Part shown: in pieces, positions 48,232 to 57,896 of the stretch | Numbering within the stretch: position 1 is the stretch's first letter | Layout of the letters: each line of letters starts with the position of its first letter | Assembly: GCF_024802625.1 (NCBI RefSeq) | Contig: NZ_CP103371.1 | Span: 3,224,001-3,288,000, forward strand | Direction: 5' to 3' | DNA length: 64,000 nt | DNA from: Massilia sp. H6 | GTDB lineage: Bacteria > Pseudomonadota > Gammaproteobacteria > Burkholderiales > Burkholderiaceae_D | Notes under the pieces: model-generated | The model's input: only the letters and a program-made list of their open reading frames with translations | What the model was told of the DNA's origin: nothing | Databases searched by the model: none | Translations under genes and position numbers: made by a program

Positions 48232-48256
48232 AACCGGCCTTCGGGCCGGTTTTTTT
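48232..48256 (+). terminator. Terminator of Ala-rich lipoprotein gene
   Basis: AACCGGCC-TTCG-GGCCGGTT followed by T, with a stable UUCG tetraloop. It starts 23 bp after the stop codon. Confidence 0.95.
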
Positions 48257-48283
48257 ACGCCTCGTGGTTTATCGCGTGCAGAT

Positions 48284-48309
48284 AAAAAAACCGGCCCGCA
48301 GGCCGGTTT
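48284..48309 (-). terminator. Terminator after bamC
   Basis: On the minus strand AACCGGCC pairs with GGCCGGTT and ends in seven T (A-run 48284-48290). It uses almost the same stem sequence as the plus-strand terminator 28 bp away, so the convergent pair is insulated. Confidence 0.9.
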
Positions 48310-48335
48310 GTCGATGCGCCGTCAGCGCAAGCGAA

Positions 48336-49520
48336 TTACTTCAGCTCGTCTGCCAGCAGGTTCAGGATCTTGGCGCCGGTCGGGCCGGTATCGGCCTTGC
48401 CGTCGTTGGTCTGCACGGTCACCTGGGTGGTCGAGGCGCCCTGCTCGCCCTTGACCAGCACGCGGTAGCGCTGGGCTTCCTTGGCCTTGTCTTCTGAGCT
48501 GCCGAAGGTGAACAGTTTCTTGAAGAAGCCTTCTTTATTGGCTGCGTCCGGATCGACATAGCGCACAAAGTAGACGCCCTGCACGCGGTCGCGGTCTTCG
48601 ACCGTGAAGCCGACGCGGTCCAGCGCCAGGCCGACGCGGCGCCAGGCACGGTCGAAGCCCTCGTCGAGCTCGACGGCGTTACCCACCAGCTTGGCGTGCA
48701 AGGTGGCGACTGGGGCATTGGCAACCATGGTTTCGGCAGCCTTGGTTTCCTTGACGCCGGTTAATTGCGCCACCATGCGGCCCAGGAATTGCGCTTCCAG
48801 GCCCGGGTCGTTGGCACGGGTGGTCCAGACGGTGGTCTCGCGCTGCGCGCCGTTGAGCACTTCTTCGGCGCCGCGGTGGCTGACATAGATCTCGGTCGAG
48901 CCGTCCGGCAGGCGCTCGAGGCGGGTGCGGAACTTGTCGCGCTCGCCGGTCGAATAGGCGCGGTCAAAGACCTTGCCCAGCGCGTTGCGAATGAAATCCT
49001 GCGGGATCTTCGAGCGGTTCTCGACCCAGCTGGTTTCCATGATGCCGGTGGTGGTCGACTCGGTTTCGATGGCGAAACCCTGGTTTTCCCAGAACTGGCG
49101 CAGTTGCGGCCACAGCTGTTCAGGAGTCTGCTTGACCACCAGCCAGCGCTGGTCGCCGTTGCGCTGGATGCTGACGGCGTCGGTCGAGACCGGGCCGATG
49201 GTGCTCATCGAACCGGCCACGGGCGCCATGCCCATCGCGGCGGCGCCGCGCTGCTGCTGCTGCTGGAAGCCCGACGCGGTGGCGACGCCCTTGCCGTCAG
49301 GGACAGCGTAGCGGTTGTCGCGCTGCAGTGCGGTCAGGTCCGGCGGCACTTCCAGCGCGGCGGCTTTCTTGGCGCCGCGGTAGTCGACCTTGTCCGACTC
49401 GAAGATGGTGGTGCAGGCAGCCAGGCTCAGGGCCAACGCGGAAAGCGTCAGCACGCGTACCGCGGCAGGCGCGCAAACCAGGTGTGCCGGATTGGAGTTC
49501 TTCTTGGTGCGAATAGTCAT
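48336..49520 (-). CDS. bamC: Outer membrane assembly lipoprotein BamC
   Basis: A 394-residue lipoprotein of the BAM complex, which inserts beta-barrel proteins in the outer membrane. The signal and lipobox end in SLAACTTIF. The unstructured N-terminal part contains the KVDYRGAKKA segment that contacts BamD, then a short Gln run (QQQQQ) and two helix-grip domains (about 110-240 and 270-385). It is longer than E. coli BamC (344). Located 42 bp downstream of dapA, the same neighbourhood as in enterobacteria, where bamC is also called nlpB. Confidence 0.93.
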   Translation of the reverse strand: MTIRTKKNSNPAHLVCAPAAVRVLTLSALALSLAACTTIFESDKVDYRGAKKAAALEVPPDLTALQRDNRYAVPDGKGVATASGFQQQQQRGAAAMGMAPVAGSMSTIGPVSTDAVSIQRNGDQRWLVVKQTPEQLWPQLRQFWENQGFAIETESTTTGIMETSWVENRSKIPQDFIRNALGKVFDRAYSTGERDKFRTRLERLPDGSTEIYVSHRGAEEVLNGAQRETTVWTTRANDPGLEAQFLGRMVAQLTGVKETKAAETMVANAPVATLHAKLVGNAVELDEGFDRAWRRVGLALDRVGFTVEDRDRVQGVYFVRYVDPDAANKEGFFKKLFTFGSSEDKAKEAQRYRVLVKGEQGASTTQVTVQTNDGKADTGPTGAKILNLLADELK

Positions 49521-49562
49521 GTCGTTCGATGTCAGTTGCTGGAAACCGGAACCCTTGCGGGA

Positions 49563-50444
49563 TCAGGTGGGGAGAAGGCCCGCCTGGGCCAGCGCGGTGC
49601 GTACGGTAGCGTGAAGCGGCTCCGACAGCGGCACCAGCGGCAGGCGCAGGCCGGATGGCATCTTGCCCATCTCGGCCAGTGCCCACTTGACCGGGACCGG
49701 ATTGGGCTCGACGAACAGCTTGGCATGCAGCTCGAGGACGCGGTTGTTGATCTCGACGGCGCGCGCAATGTCGCCGGCCATGGCCGCGGCGCACAGTTCG
49801 TGCATCGCGCGCGGGGCCACGTTGGCGGTGACCGAGATATTGCCGGCCGCGCCGCAGAACATCAGCGCCATCGCGGTCGGATCGTCGCCCGAATACACGG
49901 CAAACGACTTGTCCACCATGCGCAGCAGCTCGATGCCGCGCCCGACGTTGCCGGTGGCGTCCTTGATGCCGATGATGTTGTCGATCGGCGCCAGGCGCGC
50001 GACGGTCTCGTTGCTCATGTCGGCCACGGTGCGGCCCGGCACGTTGTACAGGATGACCGGCAGGTCTACCGCTTCGGCGATGGCCTTGAAGTGGCGGTAC
50101 ATGCCTTCCTGGGTTGGACGGTTGTAATAAGGAACCACCTGCAGGGTCGCATCGGCGCCGACCGCTTTCGCGTGGCGCGTCAGGGCGATGGCCTCGACCG
50201 TCGAATTGCCGCCGGCGCCGGCAATGACCGGAATGCGGCCGGCGACATGCTCGACCGCCAGTTTGATCAGCTCGCCATGCTCTTCGGGGGAAACGGTGGC
50301 CGACTCGCCGGTGGTGCCGACGATGACAATGCCATCGGTGCCCTGCTCGATATGCCAGTCGAGCAACTGGCGCAGGGAGTCGCGGTCGAGACTGCCGTCC
50401 TCGAACATCGGGGTGACGATTGCTACGATGCTGCCCTTAATCAT
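49563..50444 (-). CDS. dapA: 4-hydroxy-tetrahydrodipicolinate synthase
   Basis: A 293-residue aldolase-type enzyme that condenses pyruvate with aspartate semialdehyde in lysine and diaminopimelate synthesis. It has the GTTGES loop, active-site Tyr in YNVPGRT, and the Schiff-base Lys in GIKDATGN. Start 50444 ([14 protein letters not shown]). Length and motifs are standard. Followed by bamC; preceded by the methyltransferase gene 64 bp away. Product feeds both lysine and cell wall. Confidence 0.97.
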   Translation of the reverse strand: MIKGSIVAIVTPMFEDGSLDRDSLRQLLDWHIEQGTDGIVIVGTTGESATVSPEEHGELIKLAVEHVAGRIPVIAGAGGNSTVEAIALTRHAKAVGADATLQVVPYYNRPTQEGMYRHFKAIAEAVDLPVILYNVPGRTVADMSNETVARLAPIDNIIGIKDATGNVGRGIELLRMVDKSFAVYSGDDPTAMALMFCGAAGNISVTANVAPRAMHELCAAAMAGDIARAVEINNRVLELHAKLFVEPNPVPVKWALAEMGKMPSGLRLPLVPLSEPLHATVRTALAQAGLLPT

Positions 50445-50508
50445 ATGCGTTGACCGTGCCACTAAGTAAATAAAAATCTGATTGTAGCGGATCGCCCGCC
50501 AAATTGGT

Positions 50509-51090
50509 TCATTTCGCCGCCAGATTATGGTCGAGCCTGGCCTGGTGTCTGGCGAAGCCGGGGCCGGCCGCGCACAGGCGCTGTACCTGGGCCGGCTGCG
50601 GATGCTCGACATGGCCATCTTCGTAGGCCAGTACCTGCAGGCCGCCGCTTGCTGCCAGCGCCAGCAGTTCGGCGGGTGCCAGCAAGAAGTCCGGATTCGA
50701 GGGCTTGCCGTAGACCTCGTTGCCTTGGGCGAAGGTTTCGTAGATCAGGATGCCGTCCGGCCGCAGGCTGCGCACCAGCTGCGCGAACAGCGGACGGTGC
50801 AGGTAATTGGTCACGACAATGGCGGCAAAGCGGCCGGCTGCGAAGGGCCAGACGGCGCCTTCGCGCTCGAGGTCGTGCTGCAGCGTCGCGACCCTCGGAC
50901 CTGCCAGCTGCGCCAGCTCGGCCAACTGGTCGGCGTTGCGGTCGAGCGCCACTACCGACAGGGCGCGGTCGGCGAACAATCGCGCGTGGCGCCCCGACCC
51001 GCAGGCCAGGTCGAGCACTTCGCCGCCTGTTACCAGGGGCGCGAAACGCGCGACCCAGGGCGAGACCGGCAGCGTCGGCGCCTGATTCAC
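50509..51090 (-). CDS. Class I SAM-dependent methyltransferase
   Basis: A 193-residue methyltransferase with motif [13 protein letters not shown], motif [11 protein letters not shown] and the post-motif [10 protein letters not shown]. It is of the small TehB/UbiE-like type; substrate cannot be deduced. Start overlaps the M50 protease stop (ATGA), so translation is coupled. Part of the long minus-strand run that ends at bamC. Confidence 0.85.
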   Translation of the reverse strand: MNQAPTLPVSPWVARFAPLVTGGEVLDLACGSGRHARLFADRALSVVALDRNADQLAELAQLAGPRVATLQHDLEREGAVWPFAAGRFAAIVVTNYLHRPLFAQLVRSLRPDGILIYETFAQGNEVYGKPSNPDFLLAPAELLALAASGGLQVLAYEDGHVEHPQPAQVQRLCAAGPGFARHQARLDHNLAAK

Positions 51091-51740
51091 GACAGCAGCA
51101 GGGTCAGCGGCGAAGCGATCAGCTGCAGCAGCATGCGGCCGAACATCATCACCGGGCCAACCCAGAACGACAACAGGTTAAAGAACAGCAGCGCCAGCAC
51201 GATGAAGAAACCATAGGGCTCGATGCGCGCGAACTGGTAGGCCAGGCGGGTCGGCAGCATGCTGGTCAACACGCGGCCACCGTCCAGTGGCGGAATCGGC
51301 AGCAGGTTGAAGGCGAACAGCAGCAGGTTCACGATCAGGCCGGCCTGCGCTACCTTGTGCGGGAATTCCTCGCCGACCCCGAAGGCCACCAGCACCACCG
51401 CGAAGATCAGCCACATCAGGGCCATGATGAAATTTGCGCCGGGGCCGGCCAGCGCCACCCAGGCCATGTCGCGTTTCGGATTGCGCAGGCGCGCAAAGTC
51501 GACCGGCACCGGCTTGGCATAACCGAACACGAAACCGGTGGTCAGGTAGAGCGCAATCGGAATCACGATGGTGCCGACGATGTCGACGTGCACCAGCGGA
51601 TTGAGGGTCATGCGTCCCGCGGCGTAAGCGGTGTTATCGCCAAAATAACGGGCAACATAGGCGTGGGCGGCTTCGTGCAGGGTGATCGCAAAAAGAACGG
51701 GCAGCGCGTAGACAGCGATATTACGAATCAGGTCATCCAT
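51087..51740 (-). CDS. M50-family membrane zinc protease (rhomboid-like S2P class)
   Basis: A 217-residue site-2 protease-type metalloprotease of the short, PDZ-less group. The zinc motif HEAAHAYVARYFGD lies in the first membrane segment and the third ligand in PLDGGRVLTSML. Five or six hydrophobic segments are seen. These proteins cleave within or near membranes; natural substrates are unknown. Coupled to the methyltransferase gene by ATGA overlap. Confidence 0.88.
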   Translation of the reverse strand: MDDLIRNIAVYALPVLFAITLHEAAHAYVARYFGDNTAYAAGRMTLNPLVHVDIVGTIVIPIALYLTTGFVFGYAKPVPVDFARLRNPKRDMAWVALAGPGANFIMALMWLIFAVVLVAFGVGEEFPHKVAQAGLIVNLLLFAFNLLPIPPLDGGRVLTSMLPTRLAYQFARIEPYGFFIVLALLFFNLLSFWVGPVMMFGRMLLQLIASPLTLLLS

Positions 51741-51789
51741 GGTGGGATTCTACCAGAGGCAGCAGCCCGCCCGCCCGGTGTTAAGGGGC

Positions 51790-52413
51790 TTATAAGCCAA
51801 AGGCGGCCGGGTCGCCCCGGCCTTGGCGCACCAGCACCGGTGCGTCGCCGGTCAGGTCGATGACGGTGGTCGCTTCGAGCGTGCCGGCGCCGCCGTCGAT
51901 TACCAGTTCGACCAGCTTGTCGAGGCGCTCGCGCACCTCGTCGGGATCGGACAGCATGTGCTCGTCGCCCGGCAGTTGCAAGGTGGTGCCGATCAGCGGC
52001 TCGCCCAGTTCTTCGAGCAGGGCCAGCATGATGGGGTTTTGCGGCACGCGCAGGCCAATAGTCTTGCGCGACGGATGCGACAGGCGGCGCGGCACTTCGC
52101 GCGTGGCCTCCAGGATCACCGTGTACGGCCCCGGCATGGTGGCCTTGAGCAGCCGGTACTGGGCGTTGTCGACGCGCGCGAAATGCGCCACCGCCGACAG
52201 GTCGTGCACCAGCAGCGTGAGGTGGTGCTTGTCGTCGACCCCGCGAATGCGGCGCAGCTTGTCGACCGCGCTCTTGTCGTCGAGGCGGCAGACCAGCGCA
52301 TAGGCCGAGTCGGTCGGCACGGCGACGATGCCGCCGCTGCCAATGATCTGTGCGGCCTGCTTGATCAGGCGCAGCTGCGGATTGTCGGGGTGGATCTGGA
52401 AAAATTGGGCCAT
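51790..52413 (-). CDS. YciO/TsaC-type threonylcarbamoyl-AMP synthase-like protein
   Basis: A 207-residue YrdC-fold protein of the YciO subgroup. The nucleotide/threonine pocket includes GGIVAVPTDSAYALVCR and KHHLTLLV. TsaC makes the tRNA t6A precursor; the in vivo role of YciO-type paralogues is less clear. Start 52413, 13 bp after the htpX stop. In E. coli yciO likewise lies next to the RNase AM gene, which here is two genes upstream. Confidence 0.88.
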   Translation of the reverse strand: MAQFFQIHPDNPQLRLIKQAAQIIGSGGIVAVPTDSAYALVCRLDDKSAVDKLRRIRGVDDKHHLTLLVHDLSAVAHFARVDNAQYRLLKATMPGPYTVILEATREVPRRLSHPSRKTIGLRVPQNPIMLALLEELGEPLIGTTLQLPGDEHMLSDPDEVRERLDKLVELVIDGGAGTLEATTVIDLTGDAPVLVRQGRGDPAAFGL

Positions 52414-52426
52414 CGGAGCCTTCTTG

Positions 52427-53314
52427 TTAAATGGACGCCTGGCGCAGGGCCTGGAGCGCGGCGATGCGCTGCTCCATGGGCGGATGGGTCGAGAACAGCG
52501 CGCCCCAGCCGCCGCCGCTGCCGGAAATTCCGGAAGCGGACATCGACGCAGGCAGTGCGCCGGGTGCCAGGCCGCCGAGGCGGGCCAGCGCGCGCTGCAT
52601 CGGCACCGAAGTGCCCATCAGGGTCGCGGCGCCGGCGTCGGCGCGAAATTCGCGCTTGCGCGAAAACCAGGCGACGATGATCGAGGCCACGATGCCGAAC
52701 AGGATCTCGCACACGAACACGGTCGCCATGTAGCCGATGCCGGGGCCGCGGCCTTCGTTGCGCAGCAAGACCTTGTCGACAAAAAAGCCGACCACGCGCG
52801 CCAGGAACACCACAAAGGTATTAACCACGCCCTGGATCAGGGTCAGCGTGATCATGTCGCCGTTCGCGATATGCGCCACTTCGTGGCCGAGCACGGCTTC
52901 GACCTCGTCCTGGTTCATGCTGGCCAATAGGCCGGTGGAAACCGCCACCAGCGCCGAATTCTTGAAGGCGCCCGTGGCAAACGCGTTCGGCTCGCCGTCG
53001 TACACGGCCACTTCGGGCGTCTCGATGCCGGCCCGCGCGGACAGCTTGGCGACGGTGGCGAGCAGCCACTGCTCGGTGCTGTTGCCTGGCTGCTCGATCA
53101 CGCGTGCACCGGTCGACCATTTGGCCATCGGTTTGCTCAGCAAGAGCGAGATGAACGAGCCGGTAAAGCCGACCACCAGCGAGAACAGGGCCAGCGACGG
53201 GATATCGATCCCCTGCCCGGTGACGGCGCGCCCCACCCCGAGCAGGTTCAGGACAAGCGACACCACCAGCACCACGGCCAGGTTGGTAGCAAGGAACAGG
53301 ACAATGCGTTTCAT
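52427..53314 (-). CDS. htpX: Membrane-bound zinc protease HtpX
   Basis: A 295-residue M48 metalloprotease in the inner membrane that degrades misfolded membrane proteins. Two N-terminal membrane segments (about 5-23 and 36-54), zinc motif [10 protein letters not shown], two central segments (about 155-205), and Glu ligand in [17 protein letters not shown] precedes the ATG 53314 ([11 protein letters not shown]); an ATG six codons upstream lacks a ribosome site. Often heat-shock induced in other bacteria. Confidence 0.95.
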   Translation of the reverse strand: MKRIVLFLATNLAVVLVVSLVLNLLGVGRAVTGQGIDIPSLALFSLVVGFTGSFISLLLSKPMAKWSTGARVIEQPGNSTEQWLLATVAKLSARAGIETPEVAVYDGEPNAFATGAFKNSALVAVSTGLLASMNQDEVEAVLGHEVAHIANGDMITLTLIQGVVNTFVVFLARVVGFFVDKVLLRNEGRGPGIGYMATVFVCEILFGIVASIIVAWFSRKREFRADAGAATLMGTSVPMQRALARLGGLAPGALPASMSASGISGSGGGWGALFSTHPPMEQRIAALQALRQASI

Positions 53315-53403
53315 GAGTGCGCCTCCGGACAACTGGATGATATCAGGATGCCAAGATTGGGCTGCACACGGTGAAATTCAAGTGCTCTGCCGTGGCCAGC
53401 CTG

Positions 53404-54234
53404 TCATTTCCAATCGTGCCACACGGGCGTCAAGCCCGCCGGCAGCGACGGCAATTCGGCAAACTCGACGCGGGCCTCGCCGGGCGCATGGAAGTCGGTC
53501 CCGCGCGAGGCCAGAAAGCCGTAGCGCCGCGCCATCTCGGCATAGGTAGCATACTGGTCCGGCGTGTGGCTGCCGGTCACCACCTCGATGGCCTTGCCGC
53601 CGAGCTGGCTGAACTCGTCGAACAGGGCGCCTTCGGCGGTCGCGCTGAATTTATAGCGGCCCGGGTGGGCGATCACGGCAATGCCGCCGGCGCCGCGGAT
53701 CCAGCCGACCGCCTGCGCCAGCGTGGCCCAGCGGTGCGGCACGTAGCCGGGCTTGCCCTCGGTGAGAAATTTACGGAACACCTCGGAGGTAGAGCCGCAC
53801 ACCCCGAGCTCGACCAGGTAGCGCGCGAAATGGGTGCGCGAGACCAGGTCCGGGTTGGCCACGTAGTTGAGCGCGCCCTCGTAGGCGCCCGGAATGCCGG
53901 CTTGCTCGAGCAGGGCGGCGATGTCGCGCGCCCGCGCCTGGCGGCCACTGCGGGTGGCGGCCAGGCCGGCAACCAGTGCGGGGTTGTTTTCGTCGATGTG
54001 CAAGCCGACGATGTGCACCGTCTCGCCCGCCCAGGTGACCGAGATCTCGACCCCGGACACGAAGCGCATCCCGAGTTCTTCGGCACTCTGGCGCGCGGCC
54101 TGGATGCCGCTCACCTCGTCGTGATCGGTCAGCGCCCACATGTCGACCCCGCTTCTGCGGGCATAGGCGGCCACCGCGGCAGGTGCGAGCACGCCGTCGG
54201 AAACATTGGAATGGCAGTGGAGATCGACTTTCAT
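53404..54234 (-). CDS. rnm: PHP-domain RNase AM / nucleotide phosphatase
   Basis: A 276-residue PHP phosphoesterase of the YciV group, which trims 5' ends of small RNAs and rRNA and hydrolyses 3',5'-bisphosphonucleosides. Metal-site motifs DLHCHSNVSDG, TDHDEVSG, SGVEIS, AHPGRY and GTDFHAP are all present. It is followed by htpX. Length matches the E. coli protein (293). Confidence 0.9.
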   Translation of the reverse strand: MKVDLHCHSNVSDGVLAPAAVAAYARRSGVDMWALTDHDEVSGIQAARQSAEELGMRFVSGVEISVTWAGETVHIVGLHIDENNPALVAGLAATRSGRQARARDIAALLEQAGIPGAYEGALNYVANPDLVSRTHFARYLVELGVCGSTSEVFRKFLTEGKPGYVPHRWATLAQAVGWIRGAGGIAVIAHPGRYKFSATAEGALFDEFSQLGGKAIEVVTGSHTPDQYATYAEMARRYGFLASRGTDFHAPGEARVEFAELPSLPAGLTPVWHDWK

Positions 54235-54307
54235 GGCACGGCTGTAGCAATGGCGGTGAAGGCGATGATTGTACGCGCCAACGGCCGCCTGCGCTTTACT
54301 CCCGCGA

Positions 54308-55201
54308 TCAGCCCGGCACCTCGTCCCCTGCCAGAAACGCTTCGATCATCGCCGCCAGCATCTCTGGCTGGTCGTGGTGCAGCATATGCCCCGCCTCCGG
54401 CATCATGCGCGCGGTCACTCGCGACAGGTGGGCGCGGCGGCGGTCGATTTCGGCGCGGGCCTGCTCTTTCGGCCCCATCCAGCGCCACATGTCGGTGTGC
54501 TCGGCCTCGACCCACAGCACCGGTGCGGCGATCTCGGTCCAGCAGGCCAGCACTTCTTCGGCGTGGTACAGCAACGGCCCGGTCATCTTGTGCGCCGGGT
54601 CGCCCAGGATGCGCCACTGACCATCGGCGTCGAGCGCCGCCCAGTGCCCGGCCAGAAAGTCCGCGCGCTCCTGGCCCAGGCGCGGATTGGTCTTGCGCAG
54701 CCGCGCGGCGACCTCGTCCAGGCTGGCGTAGCCGCGCATCTCGGGCTTGTCGCGCAATTCGTCGAGCCACTTGGCGAACCGGCGCGGCGCCTGCGACGCT
54801 CGGGTGTCGGGCAGGCCGAAGCCTTCCAGGTTGACCAGCTTGGCGATGCGCTGCGGGCGCACGCCCGCATACAGGCTGGCGATATTCCCGCCCATGCTGT
54901 GGCCCACCAGGTTGACCGCCTCACCCGGAGCGTAATGATCGAGCACCGCTTCGAGGTCGGCCAGGTAGTCGGGGAACCAATAGGTGTCGGCGTGCGAGCG
55001 CTCGCTCAGGCCGAAACCACGCCAGTCGAAGGCGATCACGTGCCAGTCGCCCTGCAGGCAATCGACCACGAACTGGAACGAGGCGGCGACGTCCATCCAG
55101 CCGTGCTGCATGAAGATCTTCGGTGCGCCTTCGCGGCCCCAGTGGCGGACATGGGTGCGCAGGCCGCGCACGGTGAGAAATTCAGAACGGGAAGATTGCA
55201 T
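54308..55201 (-). CDS. Alpha/beta hydrolase
   Basis: A 297-residue hydrolase with the nucleophile elbow GHSMGGN, oxyanion start QHGWMD and late His in AGHMLHHDQPE. It resembles epoxide hydrolase or ester hydrolase families; substrate unknown. Start 55201 (MQSSRSEFLTV). It leads the long minus-strand run and is divergent from the gamma-carbonic anhydrase gene across 151 bp. Confidence 0.88.
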   Translation of the reverse strand: MQSSRSEFLTVRGLRTHVRHWGREGAPKIFMQHGWMDVAASFQFVVDCLQGDWHVIAFDWRGFGLSERSHADTYWFPDYLADLEAVLDHYAPGEAVNLVGHSMGGNIASLYAGVRPQRIAKLVNLEGFGLPDTRASQAPRRFAKWLDELRDKPEMRGYASLDEVAARLRKTNPRLGQERADFLAGHWAALDADGQWRILGDPAHKMTGPLLYHAEEVLACWTEIAAPVLWVEAEHTDMWRWMGPKEQARAEIDRRRAHLSRVTARMMPEAGHMLHHDQPEMLAAMIEAFLAGDEVPG

Positions 55202-55352
55202 GGAGCCTCGCAAGAACGCATAAAAAAGTACGACCGTTCGCATTATACCGTTGTGCTTGATTTTCGGCAGGCGGCCCTCATCTCGCATCGACCGGACGAT
55301 CGCGGGCGCAGGGTTTACAATAGCGGCACAACAATCTTGCGCGAGCACATCC

Positions 55353-55877
55353 ATGGCGATTTACCAACTGGGCGAGGTTGCGCCCGAGATCGACGCATCG
55401 GCCTTCGTGGCGGATTCGGCAACCCTGATCGGCAAGGTCACGCTCGAGGCAAACGCCTCGGTGTGGTACGGCGCGACCCTGCGCGGCGACAACGAACGCA
55501 TTACCATCGGCGAAAACAGCAACGTGCAAGAAGGCACGGTGATGCATACCGACATGGGCTTCCCGCTTACGCTGGGCAAGAACGTGACGGTTGGCCACCA
55601 GGCCATGCTGCATGGCTGCACGGTCGGCGACGGCTCGCTGATCGGGATCCAGGCGGTCATCCTCAATGGCGCCCGGATCGGCAAGGGCTGCCTGGTGGGC
55701 GCCGGCGCCCTGGTCACCGAGGGAAAGGAATTTCCCGACCACTCGCTGATCATCGGCTCCCCAGCCAAGGTAGTGCGCACCCTGACGGACGAAGACCTGC
55801 TGCGCCTGGAGGCCAGCGCCGCAAGCTATGTGGCGCGCGGCCAGCTGTTCAAGGCGCAGCTCAAGAAAATTGGATAA
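55353..55877 (+). CDS. Gamma-class carbonic anhydrase-like protein
   Basis: A 174-residue left-handed beta-helix protein of the YrdA/CaiE group. Hexapeptide repeats ([20 protein letters not shown]) and His-type metal motifs ([16 protein letters not shown]) are seen, consistent with a zinc-binding trimer. Start 55353 ([13 protein letters not shown]). It is 3 bp before hslO, so both are in one transcript. Activity of this subgroup as a carbonic anhydrase is uncertain. Confidence 0.9.
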   Translation: MAIYQLGEVAPEIDASAFVADSATLIGKVTLEANASVWYGATLRGDNERITIGENSNVQEGTVMHTDMGFPLTLGKNVTVGHQAMLHGCTVGDGSLIGIQAVILNGARIGKGCLVGAGALVTEGKEFPDHSLIIGSPAKVVRTLTDEDLLRLEASAASYVARGQLFKAQLKKIG

Positions 55878-55880
55878 AGA

Positions 55881-56867
55881 ATGACTGACGCTATGACCGA
55901 TGCTATGACCGAAGCGACTACCGAAGCTCGCGACACGCTGCAAAAATTCATCTTCGATAACGCCGCCGTGCGCGGCGAGCTGGTCGAGATTTCCGACACC
56001 TGGCGCGAGGTGCAGGCCCGCCACGCCTATCCGAAAGCGGTGCGCACCGTGCTCGGCGAAATGGTGGCGGCCAGCGCCCTGCTCTCGGCCAACCTCAAGT
56101 TCAATGGCGCGATCGTGATGCAGATCCACGGCGACGGCCCGGTACGCCTCTTGGTGGTCGAATGCGACGCCGACCTGCGTATCCGCGCCACCGCCAAACT
56201 GGCGCCCGACGCCGAGATCGCCGACGATACCAGCCTGGCCGCGATGTTCAACGCGCAGGGCAAGGGCCGCTTCGTGATCACGCTCGATCCGGCCGACAAG
56301 ATGCCGGGCCAGCAGCCCTACCAGGGCATCGTGCCGCTGGACGGCGAAGACATGGCGACCGTCATCGAAAACTACATGCTGCGCTCCGAGCAGCTCGACA
56401 CGCGTCTGTGGCTGGCGGCCGACGACAAGGTCTCGCGCGGCATGCTGCTGCAGAAGCTGCCGCGCCACAGCGGCAAGGACGACCAGCAAAAGCAGGCCTC
56501 CGAAGCCGAAGACCTGGAAACCTGGCACCGCGCCGTGATGCTGGGCCAGACCCTGAAACGCGATGAACTGCTCAGCACCGGCATCGAAACCCTGCTCAAG
56601 CGCCTGTTCTGGGAAGAGACCATCCGCGTTTTCGACCCGCAGCACCCGCAGTTCCACTGCACCTGCACCCGTGAGAAGGTCGCCAACATGCTCAAGATGC
56701 TGGGCCAGCCCGAAGTCGATTCGGCCATCGCCGACCTGGGCGAGCTGGGCATCAACTGCGACTTCTGCGGCAAGCACTACGCGTTCGACAAGGTCGACTG
56801 TGCCCAGCTGTTCGCCAGCGACATCCCGGTGCAGGGCATGCTGCCGCCAAGCGGCAGCATCAATTAA
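55881..56867 (+). CDS. hslO: Redox-regulated chaperone Hsp33
   Basis: A 328-residue Hsp33 that becomes an active holdase when its zinc site is oxidised. The four redox Cys appear as FHCTCTREKV and INCDFCGKHY. The N-terminal domain starts at ARDTLQKFIFDN. Its first 16 residues (MTDAMTDAMTEATTEA) come from four 12-bp tandem repeats with three in-frame ATGs. Ribosome site is weak (GGA at distance). It is coupled to the carbonic anhydrase-like gene. Fits the oxidative-stress theme of the window. Confidence 0.95.
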   Translation: MTDAMTDAMTEATTEARDTLQKFIFDNAAVRGELVEISDTWREVQARHAYPKAVRTVLGEMVAASALLSANLKFNGAIVMQIHGDGPVRLLVVECDADLRIRATAKLAPDAEIADDTSLAAMFNAQGKGRFVITLDPADKMPGQQPYQGIVPLDGEDMATVIENYMLRSEQLDTRLWLAADDKVSRGMLLQKLPRHSGKDDQQKQASEAEDLETWHRAVMLGQTLKRDELLSTGIETLLKRLFWEETIRVFDPQHPQFHCTCTREKVANMLKMLGQPEVDSAIADLGELGINCDFCGKHYAFDKVDCAQLFASDIPVQGMLPPSGSIN

Positions 56868-56896
56868 GGTTCTGCGCGTCGCGAAAGTACACACTT

Positions 56897-56933
56897 CGTA
56901 GCGAATCGGCGGTATTTCTACCGATTCGCTACG
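56897..56933. terminator. Long hairpin between convergent hslO and hypothetical gene
   Basis: CGTAGCGAATCGG and CCGATTCGCTACG form a perfect 13-bp stem with an 11-nt loop, 29 bp beyond hslO. It lacks a T-run, so it may be a stability or Rho-linked end rather than a classic terminator. Confidence 0.55.
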
Positions 56934-56964
56934 GGGCGTGAATCATGCGCGCACGCCTATCTCA

Positions 56965-57702
56965 TCACCCGCCCGGCGCCCCCGCGGCAAACTCGTACAT
57001 CACCAGCGCCTCGTTGTCCCAGCTCTTGTCGCGCAGCGGCGCCATGTAGCCGGCGCCGTTGTCGTGCAAGTGCAGCGGCGCCTTGCGCTCGCCCGAGACG
57101 ATCGTGGCCGATAGCAGGCGCTTCGGTGCGCGGTAGACATAGCTCACCATGGGCAGGTGGCACAGGCCGCCGGCGGCGACGGCGCCGGCGCGGTACAGGA
57201 AGGGAATTTCTTCCTTGCGCACGGCGGACGAGACTTCGCATTCGAGCCGCAGGTCGCCCAGCCGGCGCGCATTGTCCGGCACGCCTGGGGTGCGCACCCG
57301 CGGCCGCCAGCGGAACTGGTCTTTCTTGCGGTTCAGGATCAGGTCGGCATCGTCGTCATGGGCTTCCTGGCTGCGCGGCAGCACGAAACTGGCGTCGGCA
57401 TCGAGTGGCAGCGTCATGTCGACCTTGTCGCCGGCAATGCGCAGCTGCAGGCCGTCGGGCTGGGCCGGCTTGCCGTCCTGGGTCCAGAGCTCGAAGCGCA
57501 GGCTCGCGTTCGGTGCCAGTGCGCGTTTTTCTTCCCACATGTCGAGGCCGCGCACCATGCGCCGGTACGGCCGCAAGGCCGGATCGCGGATCGTGCTCAC
57601 CGCTACCGTCTCGACTGGCACGGTTGGCGCCGGCGCGGCGTCCTGGGCAACTGCGGGCAGGCTGGCGGCCAGGGCGATGGCCATCGAGAGCGTTCGTTTC
57701 AT
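56965..57702 (-). CDS. Hypothetical periplasmic protein
   Basis: A 245-residue protein with signal peptide (MKRTLSMAIALAASLPAVAQ). The mature part is mostly beta in character, with NASLRFELWTQDGKP and ADADLILNRKK-like acidic patches and no membrane segment. AAGGAT precedes ATG 57702. Short stretches recall conserved proteins of unknown function in Oxalobacteraceae. No role can be given. Convergent with hslO, divergent from dps. Confidence 0.75.
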   Translation of the reverse strand: MKRTLSMAIALAASLPAVAQDAAPAPTVPVETVAVSTIRDPALRPYRRMVRGLDMWEEKRALAPNASLRFELWTQDGKPAQPDGLQLRIAGDKVDMTLPLDADASFVLPRSQEAHDDDADLILNRKKDQFRWRPRVRTPGVPDNARRLGDLRLECEVSSAVRKEEIPFLYRAGAVAAGGLCHLPMVSYVYRAPKRLLSATIVSGERKAPLHLHDNGAGYMAPLRDKSWDNEALVMYEFAAGAPGG

Positions 57703-57839
57703 GCTGATCCTTTGCGTAGACGAAAGCATGATTGTAATGACAACCGGGGCGTGAAAATGCGCTGATACTCACGCCGGGTGTTCGAACCGGAGCGCCGTAA
57801 AGCACGTTTTCGCGGGCAGTGCTAAGCTGATGTATCTTT

Positions 57840-57870
57840 GACAGCGTTGTGAAATCGTCACGACGCTGTC
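57840..57870. repeat. Imperfect 13-bp hairpin in dps leader
   Basis: GACAGCGT-T-GTGA, loop AATCG, TCAC-G-ACGCTGTC. Eight plus four base pairs with one T-G position that pairs in RNA. It ends 26 bp before the dps start codon. Confidence 0.55.
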
Positions 57871-57896
57871 GCCTTTGACCACCAGGAGAATTTGCT

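Noticed and set aside
57786..57800. tRNA-like T-arm sequence (GTTCGAACC) upstream of dps
   Set aside because: No matching acceptor, D or anticodon arms; chance similarity.
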